NCBI GenBank assembly: GCA_005223045.1
Contig: NJBM01000009.1
Location: 147,732 to 211,731 of the forward strand
DNA: 64,000 bases
Origin: Planctomycetes bacterium B3_Pla
GTDB lineage: Bacteria > Planctomycetota > Phycisphaerae > Sedimentisphaerales > Anaerobacaceae
Reading direction: 5' to 3'
In this document: positions 26,188 through 35,415 of the stretch, piece after piece
How positions within the stretch are numbered: position 1 is the first letter of the stretch
How the letters are laid out: each line of letters starts with the position of its first letter
Position numbers and translations under genes: made by a program
Notes under the pieces: model-generated
What the model saw: the letters and a program-made list of their open reading frames with translations, nothing else
Told to the model about the DNA's origin: nothing
The model's database searches: none

Positions 26188-28584
26188 CTACTTGTTTATG
26201 ACGATAGTAGTGCCGTCGCTGTCTCCATCGGGATCATGGTTCTCAAGTTGCTCGTAGGTCAGCCCAGCAACGGTAATGCCCTCGACCTTGAAAGTACCTG
26301 TGGCCTTGCCTTTCTTATCTGGAAATGCTTCGGAGACCAAGACACAAATCCCATCAGGGTCGGTCTCGGCGTCAACCTGGGCACCAACCGGAATTCCATG
26401 CTGGTAGAAAGTGCCTCTTACAGTTGCATATGCTACCACGCCATCGTTCGTATCGTGTACTCTGACGGTAACCGATGCTCCCCAATTGCCCTTCGCAAAC
26501 TTAACACTCTGGCCGTCGAGGTCAGCTACATGCACTGTGGTAGCCGGCTGTGGCGGTACGGTCACAGTAACGGTGATGGAGTCGCTTGTGCTCGCACTTC
26601 CTGAGTCGGTCACCGAGGCAGTGATCGTATGCGTCCCCACGCTTAGGTTACTGGAAGAGAAGCTGCCTCCTGAGCCAATCGATCCATCTATGCTGGAGGT
26701 CCAGGACAGAAGTACTGTGATGTCTCCATCCTCGGCGTCAATGGCTGTTCCCGCGAACGCAATTGACTCGCCGTCGTTAAACTCGGAACCGTCAGGAGGA
26801 CTGGTGATCTCTACCGTGGGCGGGTTGTTCGCCGCGTTGCTTACTTGAACGAAGATCAAGTCACTCGCAGTATGTCCGATCATATCGGTTGCCGTGGCGA
26901 TTATCATGTAAACGCCGTCAGCAACGGAAGCGCTGTTCCACGTTACGCCGTAGGGAGCATCGGTATCGACGCCTATGCTTGTGGCGTCCACGAAGAATGC
27001 GACTTGGGAAATACCATTGTCGGCACTTGCATTTGCGGCCACATCGATAGTGCCGGAGACTGTGGAACCGTTGGTGGGACTGGTGATAGTCAACGTGGGC
27101 GGGTTGCTCACCGCGTTGCTTACGAGAACTAAGATCGAGTGGCTCGCAGTTTGTCCGGTCGTGTCCGTTGCCGTGGCGGTTATTATGTAAAGGTCGTCAG
27201 TAACGGCAGTGCTGTCCCACGGTACGCCGTAGGGGGCCTCGGTATCGACGCCTATGATCGGGGGGGTCGCAGGGTTCACGGAGAATTCGACCTGGGTAAC
27301 ACCATTGTCGTCGCTTGCGTCAGCGGTCACGCTAACTGTGCCGGAGAGGATGTCGAAATCGTAATGACTGGTGATAAATACATAAGGTGGATTGTCGCCT
27401 GGATTGTCGCCTGGACTGTCGCCTGGATCGACGCCTACCGCCTCGGCGACATTTACCAGCCCGTAGCCATACCAGGGGTCCCGTCCCGGATCGCCGAGGT
27501 CATCGGCGGTGGCGATAAGCTGGCCTTCGACGTCGCTAACACCGGCTGCGATGCACAAAGCTGCGGCGCCTGCCACGTGCGGGCAGGCCATTGACGTGCC
27601 GCTCAGAGGTAGATGCAACCCGCCGGGGAACGTCGAAAGGATGTTCGAGCCGGGTGCCGCCAGTGTCATGTCCGAACCCGTGCTGGAAAAGCTTGCCCTG
27701 ACATCGCCGATGGTAGTGGCCGCCACTGCGATACAGGAATCAAACTTGGCGGGATAAATCATGTTATCGCCGGTGCCCGGTACATTGCCGCTGTTACCGG
27801 CTGCGCATACATTGACAATTCCGGAGGCCTCGGCCGTAGCGAACATTAATTCTACGAGCAGGCCTGGATTCCCGGAGCTGCCGTAGCTGTTGTTTGTTAC
27901 CTGCATTCCGTTGTTCACAGCCCATTCAAGAGCGGCAATTATATCGCTATAGTTGCCGCTGCCGCTGGCCGACAAGACCTTTAGGCCATATAACCGGGCT
28001 TCAGGCGCAACGCCAACCACACCGCTGCCATCATCTTCGGCGGCGATCGTGCCGGCTACGTGAGTTCCATGATAATGGTCATCCATCGGGTCATCATCTT
28101 TGTTTACGAAATCGTAACCTAACTCGGCGGGATCAAAGTTCGCGTCCAGGTCCGGATGAGTGTAATCGATACCCGTGTCGATGACGGCCACCTTTACTCC
28201 TGTGCCCTTGTTGCCGCTGGCGTGAACTGCGCCGGCGCCTATTCGCTTCACTCCCCAGGTGTTGTCCAATTCAGCGTCGATGGCGTGTACCGTCAGATCC
28301 TCGTCAACCAGTGTCACATTCGGATTGCGCGAGAGTCCGTCGATAGCGGCTTTGGGAATCGACGCGGCGATGCCCGGAACAAGAGTATAAGTGTACTTGA
28401 TTACTCCGCCATGGGCGCGCACCAAAGCTTGCTCACTCGGCCCCGGAGCTTGCCGGAAGCCAATCAAAACCGGGACTCTTTCAGGTCCGCCGGCATTGTC
28501 ATTTGCTGCACCCGCCAGTCCTGCCGATACCAGGCAGACAACAAGCACTCCGGCCAGCATTGATTTCGCAACTTTAGCTCTCAT
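26188..28584 (-). CDS. Secreted subtilisin-like protease (S8) with Ig-like repeats
   Basis: A 798-residue exported protease. Signal peptide at 1-26, an I9-type inhibitory prodomain (about 36-100), and a subtilisin domain with Asp136 (VAVIDTGID), His172 (YHGTHVAGTI) and Ser331 (SGTSMACPHVAG). A short DPGD/NPGD tandem linker (about 395-410) leads to two closely related bacterial Ig-like domains, each ending in a VSN-A linker, then a PKD/cadherin-like module (NPPTVEITSPPDGSEF and onward) and a C-terminal beta domain of about 110 residues. The array probably serves as spacer or attachment. The ATG at 28584 has a GGTGGG site. It is probably an extracellular nutrient protease. Confidence 0.92.
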   Translation of the reverse strand: MRAKVAKSMLAGVLVVCLVSAGLAGAANDNAGGPERVPVLIGFRQAPGPSEQALVRAHGGVIKYTYTLVPGIAASIPKAAIDGLSRNPNVTLVDEDLTVHAIDAELDNTWGVKRIGAGAVHASGNKGTGVKVAVIDTGIDYTHPDLDANFDPAELGYDFVNKDDDPMDDHYHGTHVAGTIAAEDDGSGVVGVAPEARLYGLKVLSASGSGNYSDIIAALEWAVNNGMQVTNNSYGSSGNPGLLVELMFATAEASGIVNVCAAGNSGNVPGTGDNMIYPAKFDSCIAVAATTIGDVRASFSSTGSDMTLAAPGSNILSTFPGGLHLPLSGTSMACPHVAGAAALCIAAGVSDVEGQLIATADDLGDPGRDPWYGYGLVNVAEAVGVDPGDSPGDNPGDNPPYVFITSHYDFDILSGTVSVTADASDDNGVTQVEFSVNPATPPIIGVDTEAPYGVPWDSTAVTDDLYIITATATDTTGQTASHSILVLVSNAVSNPPTLTITSPTNGSTVSGTIDVAANASADNGISQVAFFVDATSIGVDTDAPYGVTWNSASVADGVYMIIATATDMIGHTASDLIFVQVSNAANNPPTVEITSPPDGSEFNDGESIAFAGTAIDAEDGDITVLLSWTSSIDGSIGSGGSFSSSNLSVGTHTITASVTDSGSASTSDSITVTVTVPPQPATTVHVADLDGQSVKFAKGNWGASVTVRVHDTNDGVVAYATVRGTFYQHGIPVGAQVDAETDPDGICVLVSEAFPDKKGKATGTFKVEGITVAGLTYEQLENHDPDGDSDGTTIVINK

Positions 28585-29197
28585 GATAATCCCACCCTTT
28601 CAATTTCATAAAGAGGTATTATATCGGGCCGCGACGAGATGTAACGAATTCCGCAAACAAATCTGTGATTTGCCCTTGCACCGCGTCCTCCACGATGAAT
28701 GAACGGTACGTTTCTGACATTTCATCATACCAACGATTTTATTCCAAACAAATATACTATCAAACTAATCCATGAGAGTCAAGATTTTTATAGGAACATT
28801 GCGACCGAGCCGGCCGGCGGGAGGATTGCCGGGTCGATTTCACAGATTTCGTCAAGCGCAGCCTTTGGCCGCAACCAAAAAACTCCAAACCACGAATTAA
28901 CACGAATTTTTGGGCCACAGACGCCGTCCTGAGCGCAGTCGAAGGAGAGCACAGAGAACTCAGAGAAATAATCAATAATCAATTACAAGGGCCACGGATT
29001 GACGCGGATTTTGGCGGATTTAGTATTTCGTATAAGGTGTTGTTTCATAACAAGTTAGAAAAACAAATTTTTGAAAAACACGCACAAAAAACAAGAAGTT
29101 GAAAGATTGTATTACTGATGGCCGCAAACTGGCTAACCGACTGCCTGCTCGACTCCACAGACCCGGCGTGCATACCAAAATAAGACCACGCTGTGCT
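28585..29197. other. Intergenic region with dispersed repeat motifs
   Basis: About 610 bp without a credible gene. It holds dispersed motifs of the type cacgaattaacacgaatttt (28889) and ccacggattgacgcgg (28991), which resemble the 12137 motif, and an AT-rich aataatcaataatcaatt run near 28967. Confidence 0.5.
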
Positions 29198-29437
29198 TCA
29201 AGGCTGTGAAAGAACTTGCTTGATTTGATCGGGGGAGGGGACTTTGCCGACCGTTTTGACCTGGCCGTCCACGACCAGGGCGGGTGTTATCATTACGCCG
29301 AACTTCGTGATCTCGTTGATGTCGGTGACTTTCTCTATCTCGAAATCATGCTCAAGCTGCTCTACGGCAGCCTCAGCGTTTTCCGCCAGCTTTTTGCACT
29401 TGGGACAGCCGGGGCCGAGGATTTGTATTTTTCTCAT
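29198..29437 (-). CDS. Small thioredoxin-fold protein (redox-active disulfide type)
   Basis: A 79-residue protein of the Thioredoxin_3 type: active site GPGCPKCKKL at residues 8-17, cis-proline in MITPALVVDGQ (about 49-59), and no signal peptide, so cytoplasmic. Such proteins are commonly encoded beside COG0701 permeases, as here: the permease gene ends at 29450 on the same strand, 13 bp upstream. The pair probably works together, with the thioredoxin acting as a thiol relay. It is the last gene of the likely ArsR-controlled operon. Confidence 0.9.
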   Translation of the reverse strand: MRKIQILGPGCPKCKKLAENAEAAVEQLEHDFEIEKVTDINEITKFGVMITPALVVDGQVKTVGKVPSPDQIKQVLSQP

Positions 29438-29449
29438 TTTGTGCCGCCT

Positions 29450-30787
29450 CTAAAAAAGCGCTCCGAAGATAATTCCCGAAATGCTCGCCATCGCTATTAC
29501 GAGCAGGACGAAAACAACGGTTTTCTGCGTTCCCATGACCGAGCGAATTACGAGCATGTTCGGCAAAGACAGTGCAGGGCCAGCCAAGAGCAGCGCCAGT
29601 GCGGGGCCTTTGCCCATGCCGGCGCCCATTAAACCTTGCAGGATCGGAACCTCAGTCAGCGTGGCGAAATACATAAACGCCCCGGCCACCGCGGCAAATA
29701 GGTTCGCCCGGATCGAATTACCTCCCACCGCGGCATTGACCCACTCGGCGGGGATCAGGCCTTCATGTTCCGGCCCCGGTCTGCCCAACAGAAGCCCGGC
29801 AGCTAACACACCCAACAACAGCAGCGGCAGCATCTGTTTTGCAAAGCCCCACGTCGCATCGGCCCATTCGAGCAACTCGGCCCGAGCGAACCATGACCTT
29901 AGCATCAGCACAAAGCCTGCTAAGAGCATAAGAACGATAGCCCAGCGCAACCGGTGAATGAGGTCGTAAAGACCGCTTTTTTCGATGCCCTCAACTTCCT
30001 GGATGAGTTCGACGGGGATTTGATGTGTCTTGCCGGCCACATCCAGGATCTCTACTTCCTCCGGGCTATGGCTGATCAGAGTGCCTTCGACGCGGAAGCT
30101 GCTCAGCCCGCCGGGGCAGCAGAGGAACACGGCCCGGACGTCGCCGCTGCGAGCCCAGTTCGCAAAGATCAGAATGGCTACCATTGCACCAAAATACATC
30201 GCGTTTTGCCGGATGGACCTTCCAACCGCAGGCACGGGCATAGCAATTTGACTGTTTGCTTTTTCCAGCTCCTGTTTGCGATATATCAAGTGCATCAGAA
30301 GGCCGATGACAATGCTGAAGACGATTGCTCCCACGGCGCGAGCTATGCCGATTTGGAGTCCGAGGACCCGCGCGGTCAGGATTATCGCAAGAACATTTAC
30401 TGCCGGGCCTGAATAGAGAAAGGCCGAAGCAGGCCCCAGCCCGGCTCCCATTTTGTAGATACCTGCGAACAGCGGCAAGACCGTGCACGAACAGACTGCG
30501 AGGATGCTCCCCGAGACGGATGCGACGGCGTAGGCCAGGACTTTGTTTGCCTTTGCGCCGAGGTATTTCATTACCGAGGCCTGGCTGACAAAAATAGAGA
30601 TCGCCCCGGCAATGAAAAACGCCGGCACAAGGCAGAGCAGAACATGCTGCCGGGCGTACCACTTGACTAATTGCAGCGATTCGGAAATCGCGTTATTAAA
30701 ACGAGCAATCCCGACCGGCAGGTAATAACACCCGGCAAAAACGGCAATGATAATTATCAGCGTCTTGCGCTCTGTTTTCCAGCTCAT
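29450..30787 (-). CDS. DUF318/COG0701 permease
   Basis: A 445-residue polytopic membrane protein. The family signature is VCSCTVLPLFAGIYK (about residues 97-111), repeated in degenerate form near the C-terminus (VPILQGLMGAGMG followed by ALSLPNM). There are about ten membrane helices; between residues about 215 and 275 a non-membrane insert is rich in beta and charged residues. The family includes ArsP, which exports trivalent organoarsenicals, and permeases of unknown cargo. The conserved Cys pair in CSC fits binding of thiophilic metal compounds. It is located 155 bp downstream of the FMN reductase-like gene and 13 bp upstream of the small thioredoxin gene. Confidence 0.9.
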   Translation of the reverse strand: MSWKTERKTLIIIIAVFAGCYYLPVGIARFNNAISESLQLVKWYARQHVLLCLVPAFFIAGAISIFVSQASVMKYLGAKANKVLAYAVASVSGSILAVCSCTVLPLFAGIYKMGAGLGPASAFLYSGPAVNVLAIILTARVLGLQIGIARAVGAIVFSIVIGLLMHLIYRKQELEKANSQIAMPVPAVGRSIRQNAMYFGAMVAILIFANWARSGDVRAVFLCCPGGLSSFRVEGTLISHSPEEVEILDVAGKTHQIPVELIQEVEGIEKSGLYDLIHRLRWAIVLMLLAGFVLMLRSWFARAELLEWADATWGFAKQMLPLLLLGVLAAGLLLGRPGPEHEGLIPAEWVNAAVGGNSIRANLFAAVAGAFMYFATLTEVPILQGLMGAGMGKGPALALLLAGPALSLPNMLVIRSVMGTQKTVVFVLLVIAMASISGIIFGALF

Positions 30788-30942
30788 GTCAAGATTCTCA
30801 GACTACGGTCGTTTGCTCTTGTCCAACGCTGCCGACCCCAGATAAGATTAGCATCTGATAATATACTCACGCAACGGCAACAGATTCAAGCCCGGTTATG
30901 AGTCTCTGCGATCTTTTCGGCATTTGTGCCCCGCCGGCCGAG

Positions 30943-31617
30943 TTAGGCCTTCTTGCTTGCGAGGCGAAGTGCTGCTTGTGCAACTCGAATTCCGAGCTTC
31001 CTGGCCGTGTCAATGCCAAATTCATCCTTCGTGATGTCATCGTTGGCGAGGTTCCAGAGAGTTGCACCCTGGTGTGCCCCCGGTTTGCCGCCGACGATCA
31101 TCATTTCATGGCAGAGCAACACGCTTTGGATCTGCTCGATGACGAGTTCCTGTCCGCCGTTTCGATAGGCACCGACCGCAAGTACTCCGGCCGGCTTGTC
31201 GGCCAAGAGAAGCTTGGGCTTGCGGAGGACGGCAAGGCGTTCGAGAAAGGCCTTACACAGTGCGCTCATACTGCGGAAGTAGCTCGGAGAGCCGATGATC
31301 AGACCATCAGGCACCGGATCTCTAAGCTCAGGGAGGATGCCGGCGAAATCGTCATCCGGTGGATTGGCAGCCCCGGAGAAGCCTGAGATTTCCATACCGC
31401 CCAGGTCCAGCAGTTGAGTCCCGACGCGCGAATCAACTGTCTTTGCGGCATCGAGCGCAATCTCGACGGCCGTGGCTGTGGTTTTGCCTTTGCGTGGGCT
31501 GCAGGAGATGCCCAAGATTGTGACGCTGCCGGCTTGGGCAGATTTTGCAGTATCCGATGCCAGAGTGGCGACGGCTCCGGCGGCGAGTGACGTTGAGATG
31601 AACTTTCTCCGATTCAT
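30943..31617 (-). CDS. Tat-exported flavodoxin-like NADPH-dependent FMN reductase family protein
   Basis: A 224-residue protein. The ATG at 31617 has AAGGAG 9 nt upstream and yields a twin-arginine-type signal (MNRRKFISTSLAAGAVATLA). The mature part is a flavodoxin fold: ILGISCSPRKGKTTA binds the FMN phosphate, LIIGSPSYFRSMSALCKAFLERL is the characteristic second motif of iron-sulphur flavoprotein/NAD(P)H oxidoreductases. The export signal suggests a folded flavoprotein in the periplasm, which is not usual for this family. It lies 37 bp after the DUF4405 gene in the redox operon. Confidence 0.85.
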   Translation of the reverse strand: MNRRKFISTSLAAGAVATLASDTAKSAQAGSVTILGISCSPRKGKTTATAVEIALDAAKTVDSRVGTQLLDLGGMEISGFSGAANPPDDDFAGILPELRDPVPDGLIIGSPSYFRSMSALCKAFLERLAVLRKPKLLLADKPAGVLAVGAYRNGGQELVIEQIQSVLLCHEMMIVGGKPGAHQGATLWNLANDDITKDEFGIDTARKLGIRVAQAALRLASKKA

Positions 31618-31654
31618 TTTCTTTTTCTCCTTATTTTGCACATGAACCACGTGA

Positions 31655-32101
31655 TTATCTCGAGTCTATTCTTGCCTGGTATTGCGGTGCCTCGCAGGTT
31701 CTCAGGCCACGGCTCCCCGGCGGACCGTCCAGCACCTTGGGCCTTACGAAATACGGGAAAGCAAGCAGCAGGGCTGTTACGAGAATGAGAGCGACCGCGA
31801 CAACCTTGCGGGTCAAAGGGTTCGGGATCACTTTGCAGAAGATTGCGACGATGCTCGCCCAGTGTAGGACGATATGGAGGACAAGCAGGGCAATAAGAAT
31901 CAATCCGATGTACAAATGAACCGTGCCCCATCGGTGACGGCCGAGACCACAGAAGAGCAACTCGACATTGCGGCCGTAGATTTCCCGTCGCTGATAGCCC
32001 GGCACAAGGACAAACTTGATCAGCAGGGCGATGCCTGCGATTGCAGCCATGCACAGGAGCATTAAGCCGTCAGTTATCAGGTTGAGTTTCGACCTTGTCA
32101 T
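31655..32101 (-). CDS. DUF4405-type membrane protein (cytochrome b-like)
   Basis: A 148-residue protein with three or four membrane helices. The N-terminal KLNLITDGLMLLCMAAIAGIA and central RHRWGTVHLYIGLILIALLVLHIVLHW match DUF4405, where paired histidines (here His68, His78 and His82 region) can ligate haem. The ATG at 32101 follows GAGGAG with 8-nt spacing; a GTG three codons upstream is less likely. It may pass electrons across the membrane to the exported flavoprotein encoded next. It lies 66 bp downstream of the CcdA gene. Confidence 0.8.
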   Translation of the reverse strand: MTRSKLNLITDGLMLLCMAAIAGIALLIKFVLVPGYQRREIYGRNVELLFCGLGRHRWGTVHLYIGLILIALLVLHIVLHWASIVAIFCKVIPNPLTRKVVAVALILVTALLLAFPYFVRPKVLDGPPGSRGLRTCEAPQYQARIDSR

Positions 32102-32167
32102 GATTCGCACTCCTCAACAAACCCACGCAACACTGCCCGACTTAAGGGCCGTGCAACCGCCACCGCG

Positions 32168-32869
32168 TCAGCGGGCTGTATAAATTAAATAGATCCCTCC
32201 AAGCAGTACGAGCAAACCACATATGCTCTTTAGAATCACAGCTCCTTTGGACTTCTCGTTCCAGTTCATGTAACGTTGGACAAGCCCGGTAAACGTCCCC
32301 GCCAAGACGATGACCGAACAGTGTCCCAGGCCGTAAACCACGAGCAACAGCACCCCGTAAAAGAGATTCGTTGCAGCTAATCTGAAGGTAACGCCCAGCA
32401 TAGGCGCCATAAATGCAAAAGCGCAAGGCCCTAAAGCGATGCCGAATACCAGCCCGAGAACAAACGCTGCAAACATTCCCTTTCGTTTCATTCCAACCTG
32501 TCCCGGCCCACCCCACGCCATGGGGATAACGCCCAATAGATGTAAACCTACAACAAAGAATATCAGAGCCACAAAGTAGTTGCCGTACTTGCCGAGGTCT
32601 CCGGCTATTCTGCCGGCGGCAGCAGTGACGGCACCTATGGCACCTATTGTGACTAAAATTCCCACTGCGAAGGAGGTCGATATGGTAAAGGCCCGTTTGG
32701 TTGACATTCTTCCTTGCTGGCCAATAAACCCTACGATAAGGGGAATACTTGCCAGGTGGCAGGGACTCAGCAGTATGCTGAGAACACCCCATACAAAGGC
32801 AGCACTTATGGCGATAAGAGCGGTGCCCTCAACGGCGCGTGTTAGTATCGTGAACAGTTCCCGCATCAT
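32168..32869 (-). CDS. CcdA/DsbD-type thiol-disulfide transmembrane transporter
   Basis: A 233-residue protein with six predicted helices. The two redox motifs of the family are LLSPCHLASIPLIVGFIG and IALGPCAFAFMAPMLG, each with one conserved Cys flanked by Pro. It carries reducing equivalents from cytoplasmic thioredoxin across the inner membrane. The ATG at 32869 overlaps the stop codon of the thioredoxin gene in an ATGA, a sign of translational coupling, so these two proteins are probably partners: CcdA reduces the anchored thioredoxin outside. Confidence 0.9.
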   Translation of the reverse strand: MMRELFTILTRAVEGTALIAISAAFVWGVLSILLSPCHLASIPLIVGFIGQQGRMSTKRAFTISTSFAVGILVTIGAIGAVTAAAGRIAGDLGKYGNYFVALIFFVVGLHLLGVIPMAWGGPGQVGMKRKGMFAAFVLGLVFGIALGPCAFAFMAPMLGVTFRLAATNLFYGVLLLVVYGLGHCSVIVLAGTFTGLVQRYMNWNEKSKGAVILKSICGLLVLLGGIYLIYTAR

Positions 32870-33351
32870 TTTGCTCTTGCCAGCTCGACGCCGAGTTCTC
32901 TCCACTTCGCAAGGATATCTTCTTTTGACATAAATCCCTCATGGCGAAAGAGTTCGGTACCGGATGCGTCAAAGAATATCTGTGTGGGGATGACCCAGAC
33001 CTTGTACTCTGCCACGAGGTCGGGATTCTTCTCGATATCGAAGACGTCCACTCTTAACCTGCCGGCATACTCCTGTCTTAGCTCTTCAAGAACGGGGGCC
33101 ATCATCTTGCACGGGATGCACTTTCCGGCACCGAGATCAACCAGTCGCGGCAACGCCATTGAAGCGTCGCTCTCAACATTGCCCGGTTCTTGAGCTTGTG
33201 GAACTGTGACGACGTTTCCAGGTGGCTCGACGACGGTCAATTCGGAATTCGCTCTATTGCCTTGTTTTAGAACAATTACAATAACAACGGCAACCACCAA
33301 TGCTGCAATAATTGCGATCTTTCCTGCTTTGTTCATATTGAGCAGATTCAT
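32866..33351 (-). CDS. Membrane-anchored thioredoxin-like protein
   Basis: A 161-residue protein with an N-terminal membrane anchor (IAIIAALVVAVVIVIVL, residues about 12-28), a linker, and a thioredoxin domain from about 65. Active site is GKCIPCKMMAPVL (near residue 75) and the cis-proline lies in VWVIPTQIFFDASG. The domain faces the periplasm. It sits 15 bp after arsR and overlaps the ccdA start. The start codon could be the ATG at 33351 or one five codons downstream; neither has a strong ribosome-binding site. Confidence 0.88.
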   Translation of the reverse strand: MNLLNMNKAGKIAIIAALVVAVVIVIVLKQGNRANSELTVVEPPGNVVTVPQAQEPGNVESDASMALPRLVDLGAGKCIPCKMMAPVLEELRQEYAGRLRVDVFDIEKNPDLVAEYKVWVIPTQIFFDASGTELFRHEGFMSKEDILAKWRELGVELARAK

Positions 33352-33366
33352 CCCAGGAGATATGGG

Positions 33367-33696
33367 CTAAAGGGCCCGAAGCAATTTCTCGCTGTCCTTA
33401 GCTCGGTGCGTCAGAACTCGGCTGGCGCACGAAAGAAAGTCGAGAACGCAAGGCGTTTTGAGCCTATAAATAACGTTGAGACCTTCTTTGCGACACTCCA
33501 GGACGCCAGCCCGTACCATTACTGAAAGGTGCCGCGAGACGTTCGACCTTTCAGAACCTACATGCTGTGCAATGTCGCAGACGCACTGCTCGCCGTCTCT
33601 TAGAAAATCAATGATTGCGATGCGCAGCGGATGGCCGATGGCCTTGGCAATCTCCGCCTGTTTTTCATATCGCAACTGCGTGTTCTTATCTGACAT
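33367..33696 (-). CDS. ArsR/SmtB-family transcriptional repressor
   Basis: A 109-residue winged-helix protein. The recognition helix lies in VGSERSNVSRHLSVM and the wing in LECRKEGLNVIYRL. Just before the helix is GEQCVCDIAQ, the Cys-x-Cys metal-sensing motif of ArsR-type (alpha-3) sensors. The ATG at 33696 follows GAGG with 6-nt spacing; a longer frame starts at 33711. It is the first gene of a minus-strand series reaching to 29198, and a promoter overlapped by an imperfect repeat lies immediately upstream, so autoregulation is likely. Ligand could be As(III), Sb(III) or another soft metal or thiol-reactive compound. Confidence 0.9.
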   Translation of the reverse strand: MSDKNTQLRYEKQAEIAKAIGHPLRIAIIDFLRDGEQCVCDIAQHVGSERSNVSRHLSVMVRAGVLECRKEGLNVIYRLKTPCVLDFLSCASRVLTHRAKDSEKLLRAL

Positions 33697-33726
33697 TTTG
33701 AACCTCGACATAGGTTACTATGTGGT

Positions 33727-33756
33727 AATATACTCATATAGTTACAAAAAGTTCAA
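33727..33756 (-). promoter_or_regulatory. Promoter and possible ArsR operator of the redox operon
   Basis: On the minus strand TTGAAC (33756-33751) and TATATT (33732-33727) are 18 bp apart. The spacer contains GTAACTATATGAGTATAT and similar AT-rich half-sites, which could be the repressor-binding site overlapping the -10 element. Confidence 0.55.
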
Positions 33757-33813
33757 GCAGGATCGGTTTTTTTTGGTTCTTTTGCCGGATATGGCCACTG
33801 TTTGCCGCGCAGG

Positions 33814-35286
33814 CTAATATTTTTTTCTGAACCTTGCGGCGGGGATGTTCATGAGCTTGCGGTACTTGGCAACGGTGCGTCTGGCTAAATTCTCGATGCC
33901 GGCCTGTTCCAGCTTAATGCGTATCTGATCGTCACTCAAAGGTTTGCTCTTGTCCTCGGCGTCTATGATTTCCTGCAGCTTGGCCCTTATGGCCTCCCAA
34001 CTTCGGGTCCTGCCGTTGGCGTCCTCTCTGCCGCCGCTAAAGAATTTTCGCAGCGGCAGTATCCCCCGGGAGCACTGGACGTACTTGCCGGAGACGGCCC
34101 GCGAGACCGTAGCCAGGTGCACGCCGACTTCATCTGCGACTTTTGACATCGGCAGCGGATGAAGATGCTGCTGGCCTTTCTCGAAAAAGTCCCTCTGAAA
34201 CTTGACCACCGCCCTGGTAACTCTCAGCAGCGTGCTCTTTCGCTGCTCTATCGCGTCCATGATCCACTGGGCCGAACGAAGATTGCCCTGCAGGAACTTT
34301 CTTGTCTTTTCGTTCACCTGGGTGTCTTTTGCCATTCTCGCGTAGTAGTCACTCACTTTCAGGTACGGCAAATTGGAATCGGGCAATCTCACGGAGTATT
34401 CGTCCGAAGTTTCCGAAGATTCGACTATTACATCGGGGGTGATAGGATGGTTCTGGTCCCGGCCGATTTGCAGGCCCGGCGAAGTGTCGAGCTTGCTCAT
34501 ACGCTCGACTGCCCGGTTGACTGTTTCGATGCTGCAGTTCATTTTTTTGGCGATGCCGGGCAGATGATTCTCGAGCAGGTCATCCATGTGCTCTGCGATC
34601 AAGCGGGATTCAAAGCTCATGTCTTCGGCGCTCTGGGCCATCTGGATAAGCAGGCACTCCTTCAAGTCACGCGCACCGACGCCCGTCGGCTCTAATTTCT
34701 GCACCAGCTCCAGCGCATGGTTCAGATCGTCGATCGTGAAGTCACCCCTGTCTTTGTTATATAACTGCTCCAGCCTTACGGACAGATAACCCCTGCTGTC
34801 GATATAATCTATTACCATGTTGCCGGCTATCTTCACGGGCTCTTCGGCATCCACCAGCCGCCACTGCTCGGTCAGGTGTTCGTGCAGCGATTGAGGAGGG
34901 GCTGCGGTGTTTTTCAGCGCTTCGAGTTTTCTGTCCGGCTCGTCGGACGAAACGCGCCGCCGGAAAGGACCCGCCTCGTCCATATAATCTCTGAAACCCT
35001 CGCCGAGGTTTTCAAGACGCTCGAAGTCCTCGGCCTTGTTGTTGTCCGTGCTGAGAACCAGGTCTTTTTCATCTGTATCATCTTGAGGCTGGTCCGGGAC
35101 CGAGTCGGCAGCGTCGGGACTTTCAGGCTCGACCATCTCCAGAACAGGATTGCTGTTAAGCTCCTGCTCGATTCTTTCCTGGAGGGCGAGGATCGGAAGC
35201 TGGAGGATCTCCATCGATTGAATCATGTGCGGAGCGAGCTTCATTCTCAACTCCATCCGCATCTGAGTTCTCATTTCCAGCTTCAT
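33814..35286 (-). CDS. rpoN: RNA polymerase sigma-54 factor
   Basis: A 490-residue sigma-N. Region I at the N-terminus is Gln/Leu-rich (APHMIQSMEILQLPILALQ), followed by an acidic region II (about 50-110), a core-binding region, and the C-terminal HTH and RpoN box (ARRTVAKYRKLMNI near residue 468). It directs transcription from -24/-12 promoters together with AAA+ enhancer-binding proteins, none of which is in the window. The ATG at 35286 is chosen because region I starts there; the longer frame from 35403 adds 39 unrelated residues. The ribosome-binding site is weak (AAGGCG). It is followed upstream by recR, 129 bp away. Confidence 0.96.
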   Translation of the reverse strand: MKLEMRTQMRMELRMKLAPHMIQSMEILQLPILALQERIEQELNSNPVLEMVEPESPDAADSVPDQPQDDTDEKDLVLSTDNNKAEDFERLENLGEGFRDYMDEAGPFRRRVSSDEPDRKLEALKNTAAPPQSLHEHLTEQWRLVDAEEPVKIAGNMVIDYIDSRGYLSVRLEQLYNKDRGDFTIDDLNHALELVQKLEPTGVGARDLKECLLIQMAQSAEDMSFESRLIAEHMDDLLENHLPGIAKKMNCSIETVNRAVERMSKLDTSPGLQIGRDQNHPITPDVIVESSETSDEYSVRLPDSNLPYLKVSDYYARMAKDTQVNEKTRKFLQGNLRSAQWIMDAIEQRKSTLLRVTRAVVKFQRDFFEKGQQHLHPLPMSKVADEVGVHLATVSRAVSGKYVQCSRGILPLRKFFSGGREDANGRTRSWEAIRAKLQEIIDAEDKSKPLSDDQIRIKLEQAGIENLARRTVAKYRKLMNIPAARFRKKY

Positions 35287-35415
35287 AAAAACGCCTTGAA
35301 GAAAACACTTATTGCGGCCGGTCACACCAGGCGCTGCTGCCACATCGTAAACGGTATAGAGGATTTCGTCAAGATTTGGCCGGCAATTGACAAACTTTGG
35401 CAAAAGAAGTGAAAA

